In this document: piece by piece, positions 49,871-58,588 of the stretch
Position numbering within the stretch: position 1 is the first letter of the stretch
Layout of the letters: each line of letters begins with the position of its first letter
Assembly: GCA_046156035.1 (NCBI GenBank)
Contig: JBJXEW010000056.1
Span: 1-64,000 of the forward strand
Length of the DNA: 64,000 nucleotides
Reading direction: 5' to 3'
From: JAEUIX01 sp046156035
GTDB lineage: Bacteria; Planctomycetota; Phycisphaerae; Phycisphaerales; UBA1924
Program-made: the position numbers and the translations under genes
Notes under the pieces: generated by a model
The model's database searches: none
What the model was told of the DNA's origin: nothing
The model's input: the letters and a program-made list of their open reading frames with translations, nothing else

Positions 49871-50920
49871 ATGGCCACCCACCCAATCGATCTTCGCTCC
49901 GACACCGTCACGCGCCCCACCGCCGCCATGCGGCAGGCGATGGCCAGCGCCGAGGTTGGCGATGATGTGCTGGGCGACGACCCGACCGTGATCGCCCTGC
50001 AGGAGAAGGTGGCCGCGCTCATGGGCAAGGAGGCGGCGTGCTTTGTGCCCAGCGGCACAATGGCGAACCAGACGGCGATCCGCGCCCACACCGAGCCGGG
50101 CGATGAGGTGATCGCGCACGCCGACTCGCACATCATTCACTACGAGACCGGTGCCCCCGCCGCGCTCTCGGGCGTGATGGTGCGGCCGCTGAGCGGGCCG
50201 CTTGGCCTCTTCGACGCGAACGACGTTGACGCGGCCGTGCGGCCCGAGAGCAGCCACTTCGCCCGCTCACGCCTGCTGGTGGTGGAGAACACGCAGAACC
50301 GCGGCGGCGGCGCGGTGTGGCCCATGCCGCAGATCGAGCGCGTGGTGAAGGCGGGCCGCGCCCACGGCCTGCGGCTGCACCTGGACGGCGCGCGGGTATG
50401 GAACGCCTGCGCCAAGACCGGCCTCGCCCCGGCCGCTTACGCCAAGCACTTTGACACGGTGAGTTGCTGCTTCTCCAAGGGCCTGGGCGCACCCGCTGGC
50501 TCGGCGGTGTGCGGAGACAAGGCCACGATCACGCGCGTGCACCGCTTCCGCAAGATGTTCGGCGGCACCATGCGGCAGTCGGGCGTGCTCGCCGCGGCCG
50601 CCATCCACGCGCTCGACCACCACCGCACCCGCCTGAGCGATGACCACGCGAACGCCACGCGCCTGGCGGATGGCCTGCGCGAGATCCCGCGCGTGAGCAT
50701 CGCCATGCCCGTCGACACGAACATGGTGTTCATCGATCTGCCCGAGCCTTTGCCGATGGCCGCGGCGGTGTGCGATGCGCTGCGGCCGCGTGGCGTGTGG
50801 TGCCTGCCCACGGGCCCGCGGCGCATCCGGTTTGTGTGCCACCTGGATGTGAGCACCGAGCAGATCGACCGGGCCGCAGCGATCATCGGTGAGACGCTGG
50901 GGGCGCGCGTGAGTGTGTGA
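49871..50920 (+). CDS. ltaA: low-specificity L-threonine aldolase
   Basis: A 349-residue PLP enzyme that cleaves threonine or allo-threonine to glycine and acetaldehyde. Signatures: IDLRSDTVTRPTAAM at the N-terminus, GDDVLGDDPTV, CFVPSGTMANQ, HLDGARVWNA and the PLP lysine in VSCCFSKGLGAPAGS. The C-terminal VRFVCHLD-type block (RIRFVCHLDVST) is kept. ATG 49871. Divergent from the GH20 gene; anmK follows after 71 bases and may be co-transcribed. Confidence 0.92.
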   Translation: MATHPIDLRSDTVTRPTAAMRQAMASAEVGDDVLGDDPTVIALQEKVAALMGKEAACFVPSGTMANQTAIRAHTEPGDEVIAHADSHIIHYETGAPAALSGVMVRPLSGPLGLFDANDVDAAVRPESSHFARSRLLVVENTQNRGGGAVWPMPQIERVVKAGRAHGLRLHLDGARVWNACAKTGLAPAAYAKHFDTVSCCFSKGLGAPAGSAVCGDKATITRVHRFRKMFGGTMRQSGVLAAAAIHALDHHRTRLSDDHANATRLADGLREIPRVSIAMPVDTNMVFIDLPEPLPMAAAVCDALRPRGVWCLPTGPRRIRFVCHLDVSTEQIDRAAAIIGETLGARVSV

Positions 50921-50991
50921 GCCGGCGATGTGTGAGCGGGTGTGTGCGAGCGCGGTGGCAAGCGGCGCTTCTGCTACGCTGCCCTTGAGAT

Positions 50992-52137
50992 ATGGCCGCG
51001 GACGTGAGGCATGTTGTGGGCTGCATGACGGGCACGAGCATCGACGCCATCGATGCCGCGCTGGTGGTGGTGCGCAGCCGCGGCCTGGGCATGACCGCGA
51101 GCGCAGAGGGGTTTGTGTCGCGGCCGCTGGGAGGGGCGGGTGCACTGGCGGGGAGGCTGCGGCAACTGGCCGAGCAGGCACCGATGAGCGCGGGCGACAT
51201 CGCGGCGCTCTCGCGTGAGTTTTCTCTCCTCCATGCCGATGTGGTGCGAGAGGTCCGCGGCAGCGGCCCGCTGGACTTGGTGTGCGTGCACGGGCAGACG
51301 GTGTTTCACAAGCCGCCGCTGAGTTGGCAGATGGTGAACGGGTCGGTCATTGCGCACGAGGTGAAGGTGCCGGTGGTCTTTGATCTTCGCGCGGCAGACC
51401 TGGCCGCGGGCGGCCAGGGTGCGCCGATCACGCCCATCGCGGACCTCGTGCTCTTCGGCTCAACCGCGGAGCAGCGCGCGGTGGTGAACCTCGGCGGCTT
51501 CTGCAACATCACGCTTCTGCCGCGCTTGGCGGAGGCGGCAAGCGAAACCGACATGGACGCGGCCCGCCGCGCGGCCCTGCCGCACGTGCGCGGCGGCGAT
51601 GTGTGCGCGTGCAACCATGTGCTGGATGCGATTGCGCGGCGGGCGCTGGGCGTGCCGTTTGATGCGGACGGGCAGGCCGCGTGTTCGGGCACGGTGCATG
51701 ATGAGGCCCTCGACGATCTGCTGGGTGTGTTCGCGGCCCAGCGTGCGGCGCAGCGGTCGCTGGGCACGGGCGATGAGGTGGCGAGTTGGATCGGCCGCCA
51801 GTGGCGTGGGGGCGCGGGCGTGAGCGGGCCGGACCTGTGCGCCACAGCCTGCGAGGCGATTGCGGATGCGATTGTGCGGCATGTGGCGGCGCGCGGCGTG
51901 GAGGTGGGGCGGCTGCTGCTGGCGGGCGGCGGCGTGAAGAACCGCGCGCTTGTGCGGGCCATCGGCTCCGCGGCCACCTGCCCGGCAGAGACCACCGCCA
52001 AGCACGGCGTGCAACCGGAGGCTCGCGAGGCCGTGTGCTTCGCCGTGCTTGGGGCGTTGTGCCAAGACCGCGTGCCGATTACGCTTGCGCAGGTTACGGG
52101 CGTTCAGGTGCCGCCGGTGGCGGGAGTGTGGGCATGA
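50992..52137 (+). CDS. anmK: anhydro-N-acetylmuramic acid kinase
   Basis: Phosphorylates and opens 1,6-anhydro-MurNAc, released by lytic transglycosylases, to MurNAc 6-phosphate. The ASKHA-fold ATP-binding motif is GCMTGTSIDAIDAALV. CVHGQTVFHKPP, GGQGAPITPIADLVLF, VNLGGFCNITLLP and LLAGGGVKNRALV match the family. 381 residues, as expected. Its stop overlaps the murQ start (ATGA), so the product is passed directly to the next enzyme of the same route. Confidence 0.92.
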   Translation: MAADVRHVVGCMTGTSIDAIDAALVVVRSRGLGMTASAEGFVSRPLGGAGALAGRLRQLAEQAPMSAGDIAALSREFSLLHADVVREVRGSGPLDLVCVHGQTVFHKPPLSWQMVNGSVIAHEVKVPVVFDLRAADLAAGGQGAPITPIADLVLFGSTAEQRAVVNLGGFCNITLLPRLAEAASETDMDAARRAALPHVRGGDVCACNHVLDAIARRALGVPFDADGQAACSGTVHDEALDDLLGVFAAQRAAQRSLGTGDEVASWIGRQWRGGAGVSGPDLCATACEAIADAIVRHVAARGVEVGRLLLAGGGVKNRALVRAIGSAATCPAETTAKHGVQPEAREAVCFAVLGALCQDRVPITLAQVTGVQVPPVAGVWA

Positions 52138-53189
52138 GCAAACCAGCAGCGCGGCGGTCCACGTCCAAACCTGCACGCACGGTGCCCGCCAGCACCCTCG
52201 CCGTGCCCGATCGCTCGTGGGTGCTCACCGAGCAGCGCAACCCGCGCTCGCGCCGCCTGCACGCACTCAGCCTGAACGCCTGCGTGAACCTGATCCAGCG
52301 TGAGGATGCCCGCGTCTTCGCGGCCGTGCGCGAGGCCGCAGCGCGCCGGTCGCTGGCCCGCTTCATCGCGGCCGCCGCGAAGGGCTTTGTCGCCCAGCCG
52401 CCCGCGGGCGTTGATGCCGCGCGCCATCCGGGCAGGCTGATTTATGTGGGCGCGGGCACATCGGGCCGGCTGGGCGTGCTGGATGCCAGCGAGGCGCCGC
52501 CCACGTTCCAGGTGCCGCACGGGCGCATCGTGGGGATCATCGCGGGTGGTGATCGGTCGCTGCGGTTCTCTTCCGAAGGGCGTGAGGATGAGCCGGATGG
52601 TGCGCTGGCGGACCTCCGTGCGCTGCGGCTGACAGGGCGTGATGCGGTGCTGGGCATCGCGGCGGGCGGCACCACGCCGTATGTGCTTGGCGCGCTGGCG
52701 ATCGCCAAGCGGCTGACGGGGGGGAGCAAGGGTGGTTGCGTAACCGGGCTGCTCACCTGCTCGCCCGTGCCCCGGCCCCGCGATGTGGACCACCTCATCG
52801 TGCTGCGCACCGGGCCGGAGGTGCTCACGGGCTCCACCCGCATGAAGGCGGGCACGGCCACCAAACTCGCGCTCAACACCATCTCCACCACCCTCATGGC
52901 CCGCTCGGGCCGCGTGTATCAGAACCTGATGGTGGACCTGCGGGCCAGCAACGCCAAACTCCGCGACCGCGCGGCACGGATCATCTCCACCATCACCGGG
53001 CTGGGCCGCCCGCGCGCCTTCCTGCTGCTCGACGAGGCGGGCGGCTGGGCGAAACTGGCCGTGGTCATGCACCACCAGGCGGAGGGAAGAGCCGCCGCGG
53101 AGCGCGTGCTGGCCGCGGCGGACGGGCGGTTGGATGTGGCGATGGCGAAAGTGGAAGCACGCCGCGCGAAAGGAAAGCGGCCGGGCTGA
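52134..53189 (+). CDS. murQ: N-acetylmuramic acid 6-phosphate etherase
   Basis: Cleaves the lactyl ether of MurNAc 6-phosphate to GlcNAc 6-phosphate and lactate, in peptidoglycan recycling. SIS-domain signatures: YVGAGTSGRLGVLDASEAPP, GIIAGGD, IAAGGTTPYVLGAL, TGPEVLTGSTRMKAGTATK and LNTISTTLM. A basic disordered N-terminal tail of about 25 residues precedes the usual TEQRNPRS segment. 351 residues. ATG 52134 overlaps the anmK stop. Convergent with the carbonic anhydrase gene, leaving only four bases between them. Confidence 0.93.
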   Translation: MSKPAARRSTSKPARTVPASTLAVPDRSWVLTEQRNPRSRRLHALSLNACVNLIQREDARVFAAVREAAARRSLARFIAAAAKGFVAQPPAGVDAARHPGRLIYVGAGTSGRLGVLDASEAPPTFQVPHGRIVGIIAGGDRSLRFSSEGREDEPDGALADLRALRLTGRDAVLGIAAGGTTPYVLGALAIAKRLTGGSKGGCVTGLLTCSPVPRPRDVDHLIVLRTGPEVLTGSTRMKAGTATKLALNTISTTLMARSGRVYQNLMVDLRASNAKLRDRAARIISTITGLGRPRAFLLLDEAGGWAKLAVVMHHQAEGRAAAERVLAAADGRLDVAMAKVEARRAKGKRPG

Positions 53190-53193
53190 GGCT

Positions 53194-54180
53194 TCAGTGC
53201 TTCTCGTCGTCGGCGTTGGCCGTGGCCTTGTTGTTGTCCGTGTCCAGGGCGTTGAGCAGCGCGGCCTGCCAGGGGTGCTCGCCCAGGAACTCCACCTTGC
53301 CGGTGGAGATGTCGCACACCGCGCCGATCACCTTCACCTTGCCGTTGGCCGCGAACTGGCGGAGTTCGTCGCTGGACTTGTAGAGGTCGAAGATCGACTG
53401 CCAGACGTTCTCCTTTACAGCGAGTGCGGTGAGCGTGTCGGCGTTCGCCTCGGGGTTGTTCTTGCGGGCCCGGTCCACAGCCGGCTTGATGTGCGAGACC
53501 AGTTCCGCCACCTTGCCGTGCAGTTGGGCGTTGGTGGCCGCCGCGGCAACCGCGCCGCACTTGGTGTGGCCCATGACGATCAGCAGCGGCGTGTGCAGGT
53601 GGCCCACGCCGTACTCGATGGTGCCCGTCTCGCTGCCGCCCGCCACGTTGCCGGCAACACGGATCACGAACACATCGCCCACGCCGCGGTCAAAGAGCCG
53701 CTCCACGGGCAGACGCGAATCCGCGCAGGTGAGGACGGTCACAAACGGGTGCTGACCCGCGGCGACCTCGCCGCGACGCTCGCCGGAGATGTTGGGGTTC
53801 TGCGAACTGTTGCTCACCCAGCGCGCGTTGCCCTCTTCGAGCCACGCGAGTGCCTCGGATGCGCTCGGGGTCTGGACCTTCTCTCCTCCAGCGGGGCCTT
53901 GGTGGGCATCGGCGTGCTTGGTATCGGGCGTGGGCTTCTCGGACGGGGTAGGGGGGATGGGGGCCTCGGCGTGCTTGACGGCTTCCGGCTTGTTCGTCAC
54001 CTTGCCCATTGCGGGCGCGGCCTTGGGCTTGCTCGTAGCGGCCGGCACCTTGGCCGCGGAGGGCGCGGCATGGTTGTCGGGCGAGGTGGTCGCGCTCAGG
54101 GCACGCCCGGCGAAGGCGAAGACCGCCCCGGCAACGAAGGAACCGACGATGACATTGCGGGGAAGGTGGCTGCGGCTCAT
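53194..54180 (-). CDS. exported beta-class carbonic anhydrase
   Basis: A 328-residue protein that would interconvert CO2 and bicarbonate outside the cytoplasm. A signal peptide or N-terminal anchor (IVGSFVAGAVFAFAGRALS, about 11-29) is followed by a Pro/Lys/Ala linker (about 30-105). The beta-CA core follows with zinc ligands and catalytic dyad in VLTCADSRLPVE and VMGHTKCGAV, plus FVIRVAGNVA. The C-terminus ends in a short acidic tail. ATG 54180. The divergent gmhA-like gene starts 172 bases upstream. Confidence 0.9.
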   Translation of the reverse strand: MSRSHLPRNVIVGSFVAGAVFAFAGRALSATTSPDNHAAPSAAKVPAATSKPKAAPAMGKVTNKPEAVKHAEAPIPPTPSEKPTPDTKHADAHQGPAGGEKVQTPSASEALAWLEEGNARWVSNSSQNPNISGERRGEVAAGQHPFVTVLTCADSRLPVERLFDRGVGDVFVIRVAGNVAGGSETGTIEYGVGHLHTPLLIVMGHTKCGAVAAAATNAQLHGKVAELVSHIKPAVDRARKNNPEANADTLTALAVKENVWQSIFDLYKSSDELRQFAANGKVKVIGAVCDISTGKVEFLGEHPWQAALLNALDTDNNKATANADDEKH

Positions 54181-54351
54181 GGAGGGCTCCGGCTCTGTGC
54201 GGCACATGTTCTCGCGGGCACGCAACCCGCTGGTGAGAGCAAGATCGGCCCGGCGCGGCATCGACTGAACGGCCGGGTCAAAAACCAGCCGTGTCTCCGG
54301 CGGGCCCGCCAGCGCGTGCGGTTTGCGGGCGGGCGGGGTTATGATGGCCCG

Positions 54352-54924
54352 ATGATCGACACACTTCGGGCCGCGCGAGGGGCCCTGGATCAACTCATCG
54401 CCGACGAACGGATGGTCAGCCGCGCGGCCGCGATTCCGGCCTTGCTGGCTGAAAGTCTGCGATCCGGCGGCAAAATTCTCGCGTGCGGCAACGGCGGATC
54501 GAGCGCCGATGCCATGCACTTTGCCGAGGAACTCACGGGCCGGTTCCGGGCCGAGCGGCCGGCGCTGGCCGCGCTGGCCTGCACCGATGCCGGGCACATC
54601 ACCTGCACCGCCAACGACTACGGGTGGGAGGCGGTCTTCTCGCGCTGGGTGGAGGCCCTGGGGCGGCCGGGTGACTGCCTGGTGCTGCTCTCCACCAGCG
54701 GCAACTCGATGAACATCGTTCGCGCGGCCGAAGCCGGGGCGGCACGCGGGCTCACCACCATCGCGCTCCTGGGCGGCGACGGCGGCAAGGTGCTGCGAGA
54801 AGGTAAGGTGCAGCACGCCCTGGTTGTGCCCGGTGTGGGCAGCGATCGCATTCAGGAACTGCACATGCTCATCCTGCACGCGTGGGTGGAGGGTGTAGAG
54901 CGCGCGATGTTCGGCCGGTCTTAG
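54352..54924 (+). CDS. gmhA: SIS-domain isomerase, GmhA-like (sedoheptulose 7-phosphate isomerase)
   Basis: A 190-residue SIS-domain protein of the GmhA type, which makes D-glycero-D-manno-heptose 7-phosphate for LPS inner-core or glycan synthesis. Signatures: ILACGNGGSSADAMHFAEELTG (phospho-sugar site), CTANDYGWEAVFSRWVEALG, LLSTSGNSMNIVRAAEA and HMLILHAWVEGVE. ATG 54352. With lpxK it supports LPS-like surface glycan. Its TAG stop overlaps the TAA of the convergent transporter by three bases. Confidence 0.88.
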   Translation: MIDTLRAARGALDQLIADERMVSRAAAIPALLAESLRSGGKILACGNGGSSADAMHFAEELTGRFRAERPALAALACTDAGHITCTANDYGWEAVFSRWVEALGRPGDCLVLLSTSGNSMNIVRAAEAGAARGLTTIALLGGDGGKVLREGKVQHALVVPGVGSDRIQELHMLILHAWVEGVERAMFGRS

Positions 54925-56234
54925 CCCGAGTTGCCCAGCCGCGTTGGTGCGCGGGCCGTGTCTGCGGCGAGGTGGCGCGTGCCGATCAGCCACAGCACAC
55001 CGCTGAGCAGGATCGCGCCCGACACCAGCAGGAAGCCCGTGTTCATATTCCCCTGCGGGTGGGCGACAGACCTTGTGGCGTCGGTCGCCCATCCGATGAC
55101 CGGGGGTGAGATCGCATCGCCAAGGGCGTGGATGAGGAAGATGTTGACCGCAAAGCCCGTGGCCCGTTGCGACGGATGCACCACGTTGGCGAGGATGGTG
55201 TTGGTGGGCCCGGTGCTGAAGAACAGGCAGAAGATCGCCCCGGCGATCAGGCCCCACGCGAGCGGGAACGGCGCGTACAGCACGCCCACGAACATGGGGA
55301 AGCCGGCGAGCATGCTCAGGCCCGACACCAGAAAGTACGAGCCGGGGTATCGCGCCCGCAAACGGTCGCTCAGCCACCCGCCGCTGAGCGTGGCCGCCAG
55401 GCCCGCGACCACGGTGATGCCACCGAAGACGAGGTTCACGGTGGCCAGGTCGCTCTGACCCCTGAACTCGTGGATGTACGTGGGCATCCAGAACGAGACC
55501 CCGCCGATGGCGAAGGTCATCGCCGTCATGCCCAGCGTGTTGAGCACCCACGAGGGCGTGCGGAAGAGGGCCGCCGCGTCACCCAGCCGCGCACGTTGCG
55601 GTGCGACCCGGCCGTCACTGGCGCCCCGCCCCGGCTCGCGCTGAAACAGGCACCACGCGGCCAGCAGCAGGCCCGGCGGCACCACCACGAAGAACGCCCA
55701 GTGCCACGAGGCCATCGCGGCCACCTTGCCGCCCACCACAAAGCCCAGGGCGCTGCCGATGGGGATCGCCACGTAGAACCACGAGAGCACCCAGCCACGC
55801 CGGGCCACGGGGAAGAGGTCGGCGATGAGCGTCGGGGCGGTGGGGCCGTACGCGGCCTCGCCGATGCCCACGAACATGCGCATGACGAGCATGACCATGA
55901 AGCCGGTGGCGAGGCCCGATGCCCCGGAGGCCAGCGTCCACACCAAGCAGCCCGTGGCCACGATGAGCCAGCGCCGCCAGCGGTCTGCCAGCCAGCCGAA
56001 GAGGGGTGCCGCGACCATGTACGAAACCAGAAAGGCCGTGGCGAGCAGGCCCATCTTTGATTTGGCCGTGGGGTCGTCGGGCGCGAAGAAGTCAGCGCGG
56101 ATCAGCGGCTCCACCGCCGCGAGGATGTAGCGGTCAAGGTAATTGAAGAGGTTGAGCAGCAGCAGGAGCGCAAGGGCCTGGCGCGCACCCGGCGCGGCTG
56201 TGGAGACGGCGGTTGCGGGAGGGGCTCGCGTCAT
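54921..56234 (-). CDS. MFS transporter, Spns-like
   Basis: A 437-residue major facilitator with about twelve membrane helices, most like the spinster (Spns) group: LLLLNLFNYLDRYILAAVEPLI in TM1, LFGWLADRWRR in the TM2-3 loop, GIGEAAYGPTAPTLIADLFP in TM4 and GFLLVSGAILLSGVLWLIG near the end. Substrate unknown; bacterial members include sphingolipid- and sugar-type exporters. I start at ATG 56234 (MTRAPPATAVSTAAPGAR). Divergent from hflX by 47 bases. Confidence 0.88.
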   Translation of the reverse strand: MTRAPPATAVSTAAPGARQALALLLLLNLFNYLDRYILAAVEPLIRADFFAPDDPTAKSKMGLLATAFLVSYMVAAPLFGWLADRWRRWLIVATGCLVWTLASGASGLATGFMVMLVMRMFVGIGEAAYGPTAPTLIADLFPVARRGWVLSWFYVAIPIGSALGFVVGGKVAAMASWHWAFFVVVPPGLLLAAWCLFQREPGRGASDGRVAPQRARLGDAAALFRTPSWVLNTLGMTAMTFAIGGVSFWMPTYIHEFRGQSDLATVNLVFGGITVVAGLAATLSGGWLSDRLRARYPGSYFLVSGLSMLAGFPMFVGVLYAPFPLAWGLIAGAIFCLFFSTGPTNTILANVVHPSQRATGFAVNIFLIHALGDAISPPVIGWATDATRSVAHPQGNMNTGFLLVSGAILLSGVLWLIGTRHLAADTARAPTRLGNSG

Positions 56235-56281
56235 TCGTGGCCGGAGCATACCCGCCCGCCTCGCCCATACCCTCCGGCCAC

Positions 56282-57739
56282 ATGCCCGCACCCAAGGAAC
56301 GCACGTCGATCAAGGTCCAGGCCGAACGCACGGTGCTGGCGGCGGTGCGCCTGCCCAACTCGGTGTACGACCAGCGCGACCCCTTCGGCGAACTGACAGC
56401 GCTGGCGGAGCAGGCCGGCGGCGTCGTCGTGGGCACGCTGGAGCAGCGGCTGGAGAAGCCCAACGCGGGCACGTACATCGGCAGCGGCAAACTCGCGGAG
56501 TTGAAGGGCTTGTGCGAGCAGTTGGAGGCCTCGCTGGTGATCTTCGACCATGAACTCTCGCCGCGCCAGATCGCCAACATTGAAGAGGTGGTGGAGCGCA
56601 AGGTGCTGGACCGGAGCGAGTTGATCCTGGATATTTTCGCCAGCCGCGCCACCACGACGGAGGCGCAGTTGCAGGTGGAACTGGCGCAGTTGGAGTACAC
56701 CTACCCGCGCCTGCGGGCGATGTGGAGCCACCTGGAGCGGATCGTGGGCGCGGGGGGCCTGAGCGGCATCGGCACGCGCGGCCCCGGCGAGCAGCAGTTG
56801 GAGATCGACCGGCGGCTGGCCCAGCGCAAGCAGGTGCTGCTGCGGCGGAAACTGGAGGAGATCGAGGACCGCAAGCGGCGCATGGTGGCCAAACGCAACC
56901 TCGACCACTTCACGGTGGGGATCGTGGGGTACACCAACGCCGGCAAGAGCACCCTCTTCAACACACTCACAGAGGGCGGGGCGTACGCGGACGACCGGCT
57001 CTTCGCCACGCTCACCACGCGCACGCGCCAGTGGGACCTGGGCGGCGGCCTGAACGCCATGCTCTCGGACACGGTGGGTTTTGTGCGCGACCTGCCGCAC
57101 AACCTTGTAGCGAGTTTCAGGGCCACGCTGGAGGAGGCCACGCACGCCAACGTGCTGCTGATCGTGCTGGATGTGTCGGACAACGCCGCGCAGATGCAGT
57201 ACGACACGGTGATGAGCACGCTGGACGACCTGTTCAAGGAGCAGAAGGAGCGCGAGCACACCCGTAGCCGCGCCCGCGGCGTGGCGGGCAACGAGGGCTG
57301 GCAACCCCCGCCGCGCATTGTGCTCCTGAACAAGGCGGACAAATTGAAGAACAACGCGCCGATCCTGGTGTGGCAGCGCAAGGCCGAGGGGAGCATCCCG
57401 CTGGTGGCCAGGGTGCAGGGCGGAACGGGTCAGGCGGAACTCGCGGCGAGGATTCGGGCCCTGGCGCAAGGCGGCATGTCGGAGGTGCTCATCACGCTGC
57501 CGCTCGCGGCCGGGCGCGCGGCGGACATGCTTGAGAAGCGCAGCGAGGTGCTGGAGAGAGACTACGGCGAGCAGACGGCCACGTTCCGCGTGCGCATCGG
57601 CCAGAGGCAACTGGACCAGGTGCGCAGCGTGGAACCGCGGGCGGTGGTGGAGGTGGTCGGGGTGAGGCCCAAGCCAGCCCGCCGCAAGGCGGCGGCCAAG
57701 AAGCGTGCGAGGCCTGCAGCCGGCACGAAACGCGGGTGA
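56282..57739 (+). CDS. hflX: ribosome-associated GTPase HflX
   Basis: A GTPase that splits or rescues ribosomes. The N-terminal HflX domain (about 30-180) has GTLEQRLEKPNAGTYIGSGK and FDHELSPRQIANIE, and the linker GERQxDRR is seen as GPGEQQLEIDRRL. The G-domain has G1 GYTNAGKSTLFN, G3 DTVGFVRDLP, G4 LNKADK and an expected C-terminal domain. 485 residues with a short basic tail (KKRARPAAGTK). ATG 56282 (MPAPKERTSIKV). The next gene on the strand is tRNA-Thr. Confidence 0.93.
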   Translation: MPAPKERTSIKVQAERTVLAAVRLPNSVYDQRDPFGELTALAEQAGGVVVGTLEQRLEKPNAGTYIGSGKLAELKGLCEQLEASLVIFDHELSPRQIANIEEVVERKVLDRSELILDIFASRATTTEAQLQVELAQLEYTYPRLRAMWSHLERIVGAGGLSGIGTRGPGEQQLEIDRRLAQRKQVLLRRKLEEIEDRKRRMVAKRNLDHFTVGIVGYTNAGKSTLFNTLTEGGAYADDRLFATLTTRTRQWDLGGGLNAMLSDTVGFVRDLPHNLVASFRATLEEATHANVLLIVLDVSDNAAQMQYDTVMSTLDDLFKEQKEREHTRSRARGVAGNEGWQPPPRIVLLNKADKLKNNAPILVWQRKAEGSIPLVARVQGGTGQAELAARIRALAQGGMSEVLITLPLAAGRAADMLEKRSEVLERDYGEQTATFRVRIGQRQLDQVRSVEPRAVVEVVGVRPKPARRKAAAKKRARPAAGTKRG

Positions 57740-57763
57740 AGTGGCGGAAGGAAACCCGGCGAG

Positions 57764-57792
57764 TGGACATCACCGCGCGTGCCGCCGATACT
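57764..57792 (+). promoter_or_regulatory. sigma-70-like promoter of tRNA-Thr
   Basis: TGGACA (57764-57769), 17-base spacer, GATACT (57787-57792); five of six and four of six matches to consensus. The -10 ends twelve bases before the tRNA 5' end, so transcription would begin five or six bases upstream of it. Confidence 0.6.
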
Positions 57793-57804
57793 TCCCGCCT
57801 GTTG

Positions 57805-57876
57805 GCCACTTTAGCTCAGTGGTAGAGCGATGCTTTCGTAAAGCATAGGTCCAGGGTTCAAATCCCTGAAGTGGCT
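57805..57876 (+). tRNA. tRNA-Thr (anticodon CGT)
   Basis: 72-nt tRNA. Acceptor stem GCCACTT pairs with AAGTGGC, discriminator T; D-arm AGCTCAGTGGTAGAGC. Anticodon stem ATGCT/AGCAT with loop TTCGTAA gives CGT, reading ACG. T-arm CCAGGGTTCAAATCCCTG. No encoded CCA. Its 3' 19 bases overlap the end of the antisense gene at 57858. Confidence 0.93.
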
Positions 57877-58505
57877 TTTCCCGTTGCCATTCCGCCCGCC
57901 GCGCCCCGTGCGCCGGGCACCAGCCGGATGATGTCCTGCTCCACGCTCCACTCCAGGTCCGGCCGCTGCGCGGCGATGGTCTGCCGCAAAGTGTCGAGCG
58001 GCGGATAGTTGTCCGCGCCCGTAAACAGGCGTGCATCGTCGATGAGAATCACGTGCGCGTGCTCGCGCACGGCAAGGACGCACTCGAGTTCGGTGCTGAT
58101 CGGGCAGGGGTTGGTCGGGTCGCCCGCGCCCGGGCCCATGTAGTGGCCGTCGAGCCAAAAGAGCGTGGGCTGGGTGAGCGATCGCACGATCCCCGGCAGC
58201 ACCACGGCAGAGTCGCCTTCGAGGCAGCGCACGCCGGGGTCGCCGGCGAAGCGGGCCTGGGCGCGGGCCACGAGCCGGGGCTCGATCTCCACCGTCCAGA
58301 GTTGATCGAACGCGTGGCGCAGCGCAAAGACTGTGTCGCCCTTGAGCGTGCCCGTCTCCACGAATGAACGCAGGTTGAAGCGGCGGGCGTAGTCAAGAAG
58401 GATGTCGCGCTTGACCGCGCTGGGGACGGGCACGGGCCTGCCGCGGCGGTTCCACCGCTGCACCGACCGGCGCTTCTTGTACTCGAAGTAGAGGCGTGCG
58501 AGCAT
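57858..58505 (-). CDS. SAM-dependent methyltransferase-like protein
   Basis: A 215-residue protein with a class I methyltransferase-like pattern: SFVETGTLKGDTVFAL (motif I region), LWTVEIEPRLVARAQA (acidic strand 2), FWLDGHYMGPG and HVILIDDARL. It resembles small family methyltransferases found near glycan genes, but the substrate is unknown. The start is ATG 58505 (MLARLYFEYKKRR). The gene runs into tRNA-Thr on the opposite strand: the last six codons (ATSGI, stop) are antisense to the acceptor and T-arm, and the TGA lies in the T-loop. Confidence 0.75.
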   Translation of the reverse strand: MLARLYFEYKKRRSVQRWNRRGRPVPVPSAVKRDILLDYARRFNLRSFVETGTLKGDTVFALRHAFDQLWTVEIEPRLVARAQARFAGDPGVRCLEGDSAVVLPGIVRSLTQPTLFWLDGHYMGPGAGDPTNPCPISTELECVLAVREHAHVILIDDARLFTGADNYPPLDTLRQTIAAQRPDLEWSVEQDIIRLVPGARGAAGGMATGKATSGI

Positions 58506-58588
58506 GGGCGCTCCAGACCACCAGAGAATAACGCGGCTAAGGTTAGGCGAGGCCCGTGCGGGAACGGTGCAGGCCCGGGAGTGTGCAA

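Noticed and set aside
49744..50136. N-terminal extension of the GH20 frame across the ltaA start
   Set aside because: It would overlap the divergent, well conserved ltaA gene and shows no similarity to GH20 proteins; the GTG at 49743 is a better start.
53134..54351. Frame opening upstream of the gmhA-like gene
   Set aside because: Antisense to the carbonic anhydrase gene; the SIS-domain protein starts at 54352.
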